Source: an uncultured Clostridia bacterium (lineage in GTDB: Bacteria > Bacillota > Clostridia > Christensenellales > UBA1242). From it: a stretch of 64,000 bases of DNA. Positions 42,039 to 49,875 of this stretch are shown here, piece after piece. The translations under genes were made by a program, and so were the position numbers. Where the stretch lies: the NCBI GenBank assembly GCA_934757845.1, contig CAKVLQ010000002.1, positions 62,001 through 126,000 on the forward strand, given 5' to 3'. Positions within the stretch are counted from its first letter, which is position 1; each line of letters starts with the position of its first letter. The notes below the pieces were generated by a model. That model worked only from the letters and a program-made list of their open reading frames with translations. It was not told where the DNA came from and made no database searches.

Positions 42039-43157
42039 ATGGACAAAAAATTTTATTATGAAGTTATAAAAACTTGCAAACAAAGTGGAGCAAGAATTGG
42101 AAGATTACACACACCGCACGGGGTTATTGAAACGCCCGTTTTTATGCCAGTTGGCACGCAAGCTACTGTTAAAACTTTGTCGCCTGACGACCTTAAAAGT
42201 GTTAATGCACAAATAATTTTGTCAAACACATATCACTTATATTTGCGTCCAGGGCACAAACTTGTTGAAAAGGCGGGTGGTCTTCACAAATTTATGAATT
42301 GGGACAGACCTATTCTTACAGATAGTGGCGGATTTCAAGTTTTTAGCCTTGCACAAAAAAACAAAATAAGTGATGAAGGCGTTGAATTTAAAAGCCATTT
42401 AGACGGTTCAAAACATTTTTTTACGCCTGAAAAAGCAATGGAAATTGAAGAAAGTTTGGGTGCGGACATTATTATGGCTTTTGACCAATGCAGTGGTGTT
42501 GGAGTTAGTCATCAAGATGCTGAAAAATATATGAACCGAACTTTAAGTTGGCTTGATAGATGTTATAATTATCATAAAAACGACAATCAATGTTTGTTTC
42601 CTATTGTTCAAGGAAATTTTTATAAAGATTTGCGTAAAATAAGTTTGGAAAAAACTCTTCCTTATGTTCACACAGGAATTGCTATTGGCGGACTTTCTGT
42701 TGGCGAACCAAAAGAAGTTATGTATGAAATTTTAGACGAACTTAAACCGCTTTATCCAGAAAGCGTTCCTCGATATTTAATGGGGGTTGGAAGCCCAGAT
42801 TGTTTGCTTGAAGGAATTATTCGGGGAATTGATATGATGGATTGTGTTCTTCCAACAAGAGTTGCAAGAAATGGCACGGCTTTTACAAGCCATGGCAAAG
42901 TTGTGGTTAGAAATGCTATTTACAAAGAAGATTTTAGCCCGCTTGACGATGAGTGCGATTGCTATTGTTGCAAGAATTTTAGCAAGGCATATTTAAGACA
43001 TTTGATTAATGCTGACGAGATTTTGGGAGCAAGATTATTAAGTTTGCATAATATAAGATTTTTGATTAAAATGACCGAAGATATTAAAAAAGCCATTTGG
43101 GAAGACCGACTTTTGGATTTTCGTGACGAATTTTACAAAAAATATGGAAAAAATTAA
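42039..43157 (+). CDS. tgt: Queuine/preQ1 tRNA-guanine transglycosylase
   Basis: Exchanges G34 for preQ1 in GUN-anticodon tRNAs. The active-site region DSGGFQVFSLA, the GIAIGGLSVGEP loop and the zinc site CDCYCC...H are intact. It has 372 residues from the ATG at 42039, preceded by AAAGGGG. With queA it covers the last steps of queuosine formation; preQ1 synthesis genes are not in this window. Confidence 0.96.
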   Translation: MDKKFYYEVIKTCKQSGARIGRLHTPHGVIETPVFMPVGTQATVKTLSPDDLKSVNAQIILSNTYHLYLRPGHKLVEKAGGLHKFMNWDRPILTDSGGFQVFSLAQKNKISDEGVEFKSHLDGSKHFFTPEKAMEIEESLGADIIMAFDQCSGVGVSHQDAEKYMNRTLSWLDRCYNYHKNDNQCLFPIVQGNFYKDLRKISLEKTLPYVHTGIAIGGLSVGEPKEVMYEILDELKPLYPESVPRYLMGVGSPDCLLEGIIRGIDMMDCVLPTRVARNGTAFTSHGKVVVRNAIYKEDFSPLDDECDCYCCKNFSKAYLRHLINADEILGARLLSLHNIRFLIKMTEDIKKAIWEDRLLDFRDEFYKKYGKN

Positions 43158-43227
43158 AATATTGTTTTTAAATGTTTGTAAATTGAAAATTATTTTGCTA
43201 AAATAAAACTATCAAAAGGAGAATTTT

Positions 43228-43683
43228 ATGAATTTATTATTAGATGGAACAAATAACAGTAGCACTGGAAATATTATTTTAATTATTGTTTTGCTTGTTG
43301 CTTGTGTTGGTATGTTTGTTTTAAGTTATTTTAAAAACAAAAAATATATGCAAAACCAACAAAACTTGCTTAACGAAATTAAAGTTGGTTCAAAGGTTTT
43401 AACAAAAACTTTTATTTATGGAACTATTGAAAAAATAACTGAAACAACTGACGGTAAAATTGTTTTGATTAAAACTGGCGAAGGCAACAAATGTTCTTAT
43501 ATTGAAATGAACATTGATGGAATTTATTCGGTTGACCAAAAAGAAGAAGTTGTTGATGTTGACAGCGTTATGAGCGATGGAAGCGAACTTTCTCAAGAAA
43601 AAGAAGCGACAGAGGCTTTTGAAGTTAAGGAAGAAGTTGAAACTGATAACAAACCAAAACGAAAGCCAAGAGCAAAAAAATAA
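43228..43683 (+). CDS. yajC: Preprotein translocase accessory subunit YajC
   Basis: 151 residues. One N-terminal membrane segment (about 15-36), the YajC core (LLNEIKVGSKVLTKTFIYGTIEKI), and a longer acidic-basic tail ending KPKRKPRAKK that is absent from E. coli YajC. AAAGGAG precedes the ATG. tgt-yajC-secD-secF is the classical order. Confidence 0.9.
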   Translation: MNLLLDGTNNSSTGNIILIIVLLVACVGMFVLSYFKNKKYMQNQQNLLNEIKVGSKVLTKTFIYGTIEKITETTDGKIVLIKTGEGNKCSYIEMNIDGIYSVDQKEEVVDVDSVMSDGSELSQEKEATEAFEVKEEVETDNKPKRKPRAKK

Positions 43684-43693
43684 TAATATTTTT

Positions 43694-43724
43694 AAGAGCA
43701 TATTTCAAAATATGTTCTTTTTTT
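43694..43724 (+). terminator. Intrinsic terminator after yajC
   Basis: AAGAGCATATT pairs with AATATGTTCTT (one G-U), then a T run. Confidence 0.85.
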
Positions 43725-43845
43725 AAGGAATTATTGTTTGAAATTGTTTAAAAAATTGAAAAATTTTTGACCATTATAAATAAGAACTGAAAATGCTATT
43801 TGATATTAAATGAGAATATTAGCGGGCAAAAATAAAAATTGAATA

Positions 43846-43874
43846 TTGACATATAGTAAATTGTGAGTTATAAT
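43846..43874 (+). promoter_or_regulatory. Consensus promoter of the 141-residue hypothetical gene
   Basis: TTGACA (43846-43851), 17 bp, TATAAT (43869-43874). Confidence 0.85.
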
Positions 43875-43904
43875 TGTTAAACATTAATTTATAGGTGGGT
43901 TTTT

Positions 43905-44330
43905 ATGGAATATTTGATGAAAAAACTAAATTGGGCTGTTAATGCTGAAACTGGCGAACTTTTTGCTTGCGTGTGGAACAAAAATAATACACAACTAAAA
44001 ATTTTAAATTATCCAGAAATGTATGATGAATTTACAATTTCGTTGAAAAGTGATGATTATGATTATGTTACAAAAACATTAGCACCATATTTGCATCTTG
44101 ATAATGCAGAAAGTGTTGCGTTTGTAAGGTTATTTAACATGGTTGAAATGCTTAATGTGGAAGGAAGAAAAGTTCAAAAACTTATGGATAAATTTACTTT
44201 ACATTATGATGACGCAACAATTAAAGATTATGAAATTGAATATTTGAACAAAATATTTGAAAAGAAAATTGAAGATGTTTGCGAGCAACGAAAACTAAAA
44301 ATGAAAGCCGAAGAACTTGTTAAAGCATAA
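43905..44330 (+). CDS. Hypothetical protein
   Basis: 141 residues, soluble, acidic, no signal. The N-terminal half looks beta-rich (KKLNWAVNAETGELFACVW), the C-terminal half helical with a charged coiled-coil-like end. AGGTGGG precedes the ATG, with a perfect promoter 30 bp upstream and a terminator downstream, so it is a well-expressed single gene. It is inserted between yajC and secD. No family is recognised. Confidence 0.7.
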   Translation: MEYLMKKLNWAVNAETGELFACVWNKNNTQLKILNYPEMYDEFTISLKSDDYDYVTKTLAPYLHLDNAESVAFVRLFNMVEMLNVEGRKVQKLMDKFTLHYDDATIKDYEIEYLNKIFEKKIEDVCEQRKLKMKAEELVKA

Positions 44331-44350
44331 AATTTTTAAGATTAAATAAA

Positions 44351-44380
44351 AGCATTATCAAATTTGATAATGTTTTTTTT
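44351..44380 (+). terminator. Intrinsic terminator after the 141-residue gene
   Basis: AGCATTATCA pairs with TGATAATGTT around AATT, followed by T. Confidence 0.85.
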
Positions 44381-44450
44381 AGTTAAATTTTGTTTTTAAA
44401 ATTGTTCTAATTGCAAGATTGATTTCATAAAATTTGTTAAGAGGGGATTT

Positions 44451-44849
44451 ATGAAAACAAAAAAATTGAAGTTAGGAAATTCTAGTAGTGTTTTAACAAT
44501 TTTGAAAGGGGCATTAAATGCGTTGATTGTAAGTTTACTATCTATTTTGCTTTTTGCGTTTATAATAAAACTTACAAGCATAAGCGATGGCCTTATTAAA
44601 CCTATTAATCAGGTTATAAAAGTTTTGTCGATATTTTTGGGTTGTTTGTTTGCCTTTAAAAAAGACGGCGAAAAAACAATTTTGAAAGGTGCGATAATTG
44701 GTGTGGTTTACACAATTTTGGCATTTGTTTTGTTTAGCATTTTAAACGGAAAATTTGAATTTTCGGCAAGTTTGATTTATGATTTGTTGTTTAGCATTGC
44801 TATTGGTGTTATATGTGCAATAATTTGCAATATTTTTAGGAAAAAATAA
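44451..44849 (+). CDS. TIGR04086-type four-TM membrane protein
   Basis: 132 residues with four hydrophobic segments (about 21-41, 53-68, 78-99, 108-128). The pattern resembles the TIGR04086/YrzE family of small membrane proteins often found beside yajC/secDF in Clostridia. Function unknown. AGAGGGG precedes the ATG. Confidence 0.75.
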   Translation: MKTKKLKLGNSSSVLTILKGALNALIVSLLSILLFAFIIKLTSISDGLIKPINQVIKVLSIFLGCLFAFKKDGEKTILKGAIIGVVYTILAFVLFSILNGKFEFSASLIYDLLFSIAIGVICAIICNIFRKK

Positions 44850-45141
44850 TTTAAAATTTTTTGATTTGCATTAAAATAAAAGCATTAGTTTAATATGCGA
44901 AAGGTAAAATTGACAAAAATTTATTTTTGGGCATTTGAGCCCAAGCATAATACAAATTTAATTGATATATTTTATAAAAAATAAAGACTAAAATTTAAAA
45001 TTAAGTTAATAATTGAAGATAAACAAGCAAAATGTTTATCTTTTTTTTAAATATAATTGTTTTTAAAAAAATTTATCTTTTGCTTAAAATTGTTGACTAA
45101 TTAGTTTAATTTCATTATAATTATAAAGATAATAAGGAGTT
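44850..45141. other. Intergenic region before secD
   Basis: No ORF. It contains a short TTGGGC/GCCCAA hairpin (about 44925-44943) and a strong terminator (45016-45048) that is 167 bp from the upstream gene. It could be a long 3' UTR or a small RNA, but I found no matching promoter. Confidence 0.45.
45016..45048 (+). terminator. Intrinsic terminator ahead of secD
   Basis: AAGATAAACA (45016-45025) pairs with TGTTTATCTT (45033-45042), then six more T. Confidence 0.85.
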
Positions 45142-45153
45142 TTGACCACTAAA

Positions 45154-46479
45154 ATGAAAAAAAGAACAATTACTAAATTTATAGTTACTGGTGTTTTGGT
45201 TATAATTGGCTTGGTTTTAAGCATTTTTAGTTTCGATATAGGAATTTACACCTTTAATGGTTTTGCAAAATCAATCAAACTTGGAATTGACCTTGAAGGT
45301 GGGGTGTTGGCTGTTTATAATGTTAAAAACAAAGATGGTAATGAATCTAATTTTGACCAACAAGTTGATGCAACAATCGCTCGAATTTCAAACTTGCTTT
45401 TGAAAGATTTTTCGGAAGCAACCGTTGTTAAACAAGGAAATGGGCTTAACAACACACAAATTCGTGTTGAAGTTCCTGATGTTGAAGACCCAGAAGAAAT
45501 TTTAAGCCTAATTGGGCTTCCACAAGAACTTGAAATTAAAAAATCTGATGACGAAAATGCTGAAGCGGTTTTAACAGGCGAGGATATAAAATCAGTTACT
45601 GCGGCACAACAACAAGATTCAAATGGCTCTTATGTTTGGGGTGTTTCGGTTGAATTTAATGAAGAAGGAACTTATAAATTTAAAGAATTAACCACAGAAC
45701 TTGCATCTAGTGGTGGAAAAATTTATATGTTTTTGGGTGGAGAACAATTCTCGGCAGCAACTGTTCAAAGTGCAATAACAGACGGAAAAACATTTATTTC
45801 AGGTGGCGGAAGCAACAGCGATGGTTCTATGTCGCAAAGTGATGCACAAAGTTTTGCAACAAAAATTATGAGCGGAACTTTTGATGTTGAACTTACTCTT
45901 TCATCAAGCGAATATGTTAGTGCAACTCTTGGAAAAGATGCTTTGAAATGGGCTATTATTGGTGGCGTAATTGGTCTTTTGATTATTTTTGCTATTATGT
46001 ATGCAAGATATAGAGATTTTGGATTGATTGCAAATTTCAGTTTGATTATTTATGCCATTTTAATGCTATTCTTCTTGCAAGCAATACCTTTTGTTCAATT
46101 ATCTCTTGCAGGCATTGCGGGCATAATTTTAAGTTTGGGTATGGCGGTTGATGCTAATATCGTTATTTTTGAACGAATGAGAGATGAATACGCTCTTGGA
46201 AAGAAAATTCCAACAGCGGTTGAAAATGGCTTTAAAAAAGGTTTAATCACAATTTTGGATAGTAACATTACAACCTTAATTGCGTGCCTTGTTCTTTATA
46301 TTTTTGGTGGTGGCACAATTCAAAGTTTTGCAATAACTTTGGCTCTTGGTATTTTGCTATCTATGTTCACAGCACTTGTTTTGACAAAAATATTCTGCAA
46401 ATGGTATTTGCATCTTAACAGCAAAAACCCTAAAAAGTTAAACTTTAAAAGGGAGGCTAGTTTAGATGAAAACGAATAA
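45154..46479 (+). CDS. secD: Protein translocase subunit SecD
   Basis: RND-type membrane protein that uses the proton gradient to complete Sec export. TM1, then the GIDLEGGV motif, a P1 domain, and five C-terminal membrane segments with GIILSLGMAVDANIVIFERMRDE. It has 441 residues. AAGGAG lies 14 bases before the ATG at 45154 but only two before a TTG at 45142, so the start is not settled. It overlaps secF by 14 bp. SecD and SecF are separate, unlike the fused SecDF of Bacillus. Confidence 0.93.
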   Translation: MKKRTITKFIVTGVLVIIGLVLSIFSFDIGIYTFNGFAKSIKLGIDLEGGVLAVYNVKNKDGNESNFDQQVDATIARISNLLLKDFSEATVVKQGNGLNNTQIRVEVPDVEDPEEILSLIGLPQELEIKKSDDENAEAVLTGEDIKSVTAAQQQDSNGSYVWGVSVEFNEEGTYKFKELTTELASSGGKIYMFLGGEQFSAATVQSAITDGKTFISGGGSNSDGSMSQSDAQSFATKIMSGTFDVELTLSSSEYVSATLGKDALKWAIIGGVIGLLIIFAIMYARYRDFGLIANFSLIIYAILMLFFLQAIPFVQLSLAGIAGIILSLGMAVDANIVIFERMRDEYALGKKIPTAVENGFKKGLITILDSNITTLIACLVLYIFGGGTIQSFAITLALGILLSMFTALVLTKIFCKWYLHLNSKNPKKLNFKREASLDENE

Positions 46480-47446
46480 TAAATTGAAAGAAAAAATTAA
46501 TAAGTTTGATTTTTGCTCAAAATTTAAAATTTGTGCAATAATAAGTTTAACTTTGGTTTTGATAGGCGTTTTAATTGTTTCTATTTTTGGATTTAATTTG
46601 GGAATAGACTTTACGGGCGGAACAGTTTTGAATGTTAAAGTTGGGGCAGTTTTGGAAGAAGGCAACAACTATTCTATTGTTTCAAATCAAGTTTCAAACA
46701 TTTTCAAAAATGAAGGATATGAAATTGGATATATCCAACAAGAAGGCGAAGGGGAAGATGCTTCGCTTACAATTAGATTTAAAGATAAATCAGGGCTTAC
46801 AGAAGCACAAATGCAAGAAGAAATTGAAAATCTTAAAACACGAATTTCAAACGAAGTTACAATTCATGATGAACAAGTGGTTATTAATGTTTCTAATGGG
46901 TCAAGAATTGCGGCAAGTGCAAGCACATCGCTTTTGATGAATTCACTTTTGGCAATTTTGATTGCAGTTATTTTAATTCTAATTTATATTGCAATTAGGT
47001 TTGAACTTTTAAGCGGACTTGTTGCAATTATTATGCTTGTGCATGATGTCTTGATAATGTGCGCTTTGGTTGCTGTGTTCCGAATTCAAATAAATGCTGG
47101 TTTTATTGCTGCATTAATTACTATTATCGGTTATTCAATCAACAATGTTATTATTGTGTTTGACCGAATAAGAGAAAACAAAAAGAAAGACGAATTTAAA
47201 GGTTTGGCAAGCACCGAACTTGCAAATGCGTCAATAAGACAAGTTTTGAACCGAACATTCTTAACAGCCTTAACAACCATTGTGTCTATTTTGGTGTTAA
47301 CCATTGTTGGTGTTCCAAGCATTCGAGAATTTTTGCTTCCAATTTTGTTTGGGCTATTCTCTGGTATTTATTCTTCAACAATGCTTGCTGGTCCACTTTG
47401 GGCATTAATCAACGACAAAACAACAAAAAAATCAAAAAAACAATAA
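46466..47446 (+). CDS. secF: Protein translocase subunit SecF
   Basis: 326 residues. TM1, GFNLGIDFTGGTVL, a P1-like domain, then five membrane segments with GYSINNVIIVFDRIREN. GGGAGG lies nine bases before the ATG. It works with SecD in the membrane. Confidence 0.94.
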   Translation: MKTNNKLKEKINKFDFCSKFKICAIISLTLVLIGVLIVSIFGFNLGIDFTGGTVLNVKVGAVLEEGNNYSIVSNQVSNIFKNEGYEIGYIQQEGEGEDASLTIRFKDKSGLTEAQMQEEIENLKTRISNEVTIHDEQVVINVSNGSRIAASASTSLLMNSLLAILIAVILILIYIAIRFELLSGLVAIIMLVHDVLIMCALVAVFRIQINAGFIAALITIIGYSINNVIIVFDRIRENKKKDEFKGLASTELANASIRQVLNRTFLTALTTIVSILVLTIVGVPSIREFLLPILFGLFSGIYSSTMLAGPLWALINDKTTKKSKKQ

Positions 47447-47448
47447 TC

Positions 47449-47526
47449 AAATTGTTGCCAAAATATTGCAAAAATTAAGTTTTGTAACTTAAATTTTGTT
47501 TTATGCAAATTGGCAACAATTTTTTA
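47449..47526 (+). terminator. Strong intrinsic terminator after secF
   Basis: AAATTGTTGCCAA (47449-47461) pairs perfectly with TTGGCAACAATTT (47510-47522), followed by T. The 48-nt loop has further pairing (TTGCA/TGCAA). It separates secDF from recJ and rules out recJ starts upstream of 47526. Confidence 0.85.
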
Positions 47527-47546
47527 ATATTAAGGTAAATTCACAA

Positions 47547-49874
47547 ATGAACATAACAACAAATAATAACAACATAACAAATGAAATGTCTTTTGAAGAG
47601 ATTTGCAAATCGTTTGGATTATCACAAAAAGTTGCAGAAATTTTGGTGAAAAGGGGATATAACACCCAAAACAAAATTAACTCTTTTTTGTTTGACGATA
47701 TAAGCAATTTGAAAGACCCTTTTTTGATGCTTAATATGAAAGAAGTGGTTTCAAGAATTGAAAAAGCAATTAAAAACAATGAAAAGATTTTGATTTTTGG
47801 TGATTATGATGTTGACGGAATTTGTGCAACAAGCATAATGTATAACTATTTAAAAACAAAAACTGGCAATGTTTTTGCATATCTTCCAAACCGATTTGAA
47901 GATGGTTATGGGCTAACTTGCCCATGCATTGACAAAATTGCAAAAAAAGAAAAACCCGACCTTATTATAACAGTTGATTGTGGAATTTCGTGTGCAAAAG
48001 AAGTGGAATTTGTAAAACAAATGGGGATTGATATTATTGTAACCGACCATCATGTTATTCCAAATGAAGTGCCAAAATGTTTGTGTGTTAATCCAAAATT
48101 TATTCAACCATATAATTTTAATGGCTTGTGCGGGGCAGGCGTTGCTTTCAAAATTGTTCAAGCACTATGTTTTAATCAAAAAGAAAATTTTGAACCTTAT
48201 ATTGCCCTAGCGTCTATTGCCACAATAGCCGATATTGTGCCACTTTGTGATGAAAATCGAATTATTGTTAAGGAAGGATTAAAAAGGCTTGATATGCTTC
48301 CTATTGGCGTCAAAATTTTGCTTAAAGACACCTTTAAAACTTTAAAAAATCTTTCTTCAAATGATATTGCTTTTAAAATTGCACCAAAAATAAATTCGGC
48401 AGGAAGGCTTGACGATGCGAGCATTGCGTTAACTTTGTTTATTTCAACAAATTTAAAAGATATAAACAACAGTTTAAAGCAACTTGAATATTTGAACAAC
48501 AAAAGAAAATCTTTGTGTGAAAAAATTTTTGAAGATGCAAAAGAACTTGCCAAAAATTTGAAAGATAATAAGATTATAATTTTGTTCAAAAAAAATTGGG
48601 ATATTGGCGTTTTGGGCATTGTTTGTGCAAAAATGTGCGATGAATTTGGGCTTCCAGTTTTGTTGTTTGGTGAAAATAATGGCGAACTTAAAGGATCGAT
48701 GCGAACTGTTGGAAATATTGATGCGGTTAAAATTTTTGAACATTCAAAAGAATTACTTAATAATTATGGTGGGCATCAAAAAGCAGGCGGGGTTAGCATT
48801 TATGAAAAGAACTTAAAAGAATTTATTAAAAAATCAAACGAGTTTTTGAAACAAAACTACTGTGAAGAAGATTTTAAAGTTTTAAGGCATTTTGATTTGG
48901 AAATTGACGAAAGTGAAATTTCAAGCAAATTTGTTCAAGAACTTAACATTTTTGAGCCTTGTGGATTTGAAAATCCAACACCTGTTTTTAAAACAAATTT
49001 GTTTGTAACAAAAGTTTCAAAACTAAAAAACATGGGGCATTTGATTATTAAAACTAATAATGCCGAATATATTTCGTTTAACGATGAAAAAAATTTTGAA
49101 AACTATTTGAATTTTGACAAAAAAACTATTCTTTGTGAATTTTCGCTAAACAAATTTAGAAACAAAGAAAGTGTGAAAGGAATAATTAAATATTCAAGAT
49201 TTTTTGAACCTAACAAAACATTAAAAAGCAAACTTTGTGCAAATTATTTTTGGGGGTTAGGATTTGATAGCGATTGTGATTTTAGACCAAAATATTACAC
49301 AAGTTTGAAGCAAATTGAAAATATTTTTGACAACAAAACTGCAATTATTTGCTATGATACGCAAAAAAATTTTGACAATGAGAAGTTTTGTTTTAGTTCG
49401 TTTTTTGCAGGTGGAGTTGAAAAAACAAATGTTATTTATGGGCTAAAAAACATAGAGGATTTGAAAAACTTTAATAAAATTGTTTTTTGTGAAAAACCAG
49501 CAAATTTGGGCTTTGCAAAACAAATTCAAACCTTTTTGAAAGCGAATGTTTATTTGCCAATTAATGATAATTTTGAAATTAAGCCAATAAAGCAAAGAGA
49601 AGAATTTTTGAATGTTTATTATGTCCTTATTAAAGGCATAAACAAAAATATTTTTGCTCAAAGCGAATATGAATATTTTGAACTTTTGCAATCTAACTTT
49701 AAACCAAACTTTGATTTTTTAACATTTTTTTTGGCTATAATGGTTTTTAAAGAGTTAAAATTGATTGACGAAAAGCATAATGATTGTGGTAAAATAGGGT
49801 ATAAACTTAACAAGATTAAAACTGATTTAGAAAATTCTAGTATTTTTCAAAAATTAAAAAATTTTGGGGACTAA
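47547..49874 (+). CDS. recJ: Single-stranded-DNA-specific exonuclease RecJ
   Basis: A 5'-3' ssDNA exonuclease for recombination and repair. DHH motifs: GDYDVDGICAT, DCGIS and TDHH, with the DHHA1 signature GGHQKAGGVS at about residue 410. A long C-terminal extension (about 560-775) is typical of Gram-positive RecJ. AAGGTAA precedes the ATG at 47547. A start at 47496 would lie in the terminator loop and is rejected. Confidence 0.93.
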   Translation: MNITTNNNNITNEMSFEEICKSFGLSQKVAEILVKRGYNTQNKINSFLFDDISNLKDPFLMLNMKEVVSRIEKAIKNNEKILIFGDYDVDGICATSIMYNYLKTKTGNVFAYLPNRFEDGYGLTCPCIDKIAKKEKPDLIITVDCGISCAKEVEFVKQMGIDIIVTDHHVIPNEVPKCLCVNPKFIQPYNFNGLCGAGVAFKIVQALCFNQKENFEPYIALASIATIADIVPLCDENRIIVKEGLKRLDMLPIGVKILLKDTFKTLKNLSSNDIAFKIAPKINSAGRLDDASIALTLFISTNLKDINNSLKQLEYLNNKRKSLCEKIFEDAKELAKNLKDNKIIILFKKNWDIGVLGIVCAKMCDEFGLPVLLFGENNGELKGSMRTVGNIDAVKIFEHSKELLNNYGGHQKAGGVSIYEKNLKEFIKKSNEFLKQNYCEEDFKVLRHFDLEIDESEISSKFVQELNIFEPCGFENPTPVFKTNLFVTKVSKLKNMGHLIIKTNNAEYISFNDEKNFENYLNFDKKTILCEFSLNKFRNKESVKGIIKYSRFFEPNKTLKSKLCANYFWGLGFDSDCDFRPKYYTSLKQIENIFDNKTAIICYDTQKNFDNEKFCFSSFFAGGVEKTNVIYGLKNIEDLKNFNKIVFCEKPANLGFAKQIQTFLKANVYLPINDNFEIKPIKQREEFLNVYYVLIKGINKNIFAQSEYEYFELLQSNFKPNFDFLTFFLAIMVFKELKLIDEKHNDCGKIGYKLNKIKTDLENSSIFQKLKNFGD

Positions 49875-49875
49875 C

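Noticed and set aside
44900..45048. Small RNA before secD
   Set aside because: A terminator and a small hairpin are present, but the only TTGACA (44911) has no -10 box at proper spacing, so it is left as an unexplained region.
47496..47546. N-terminal extension of recJ
   Set aside because: The added codons lie in and just after the secF terminator hairpin; ATG 47547 has a ribosome binding site.
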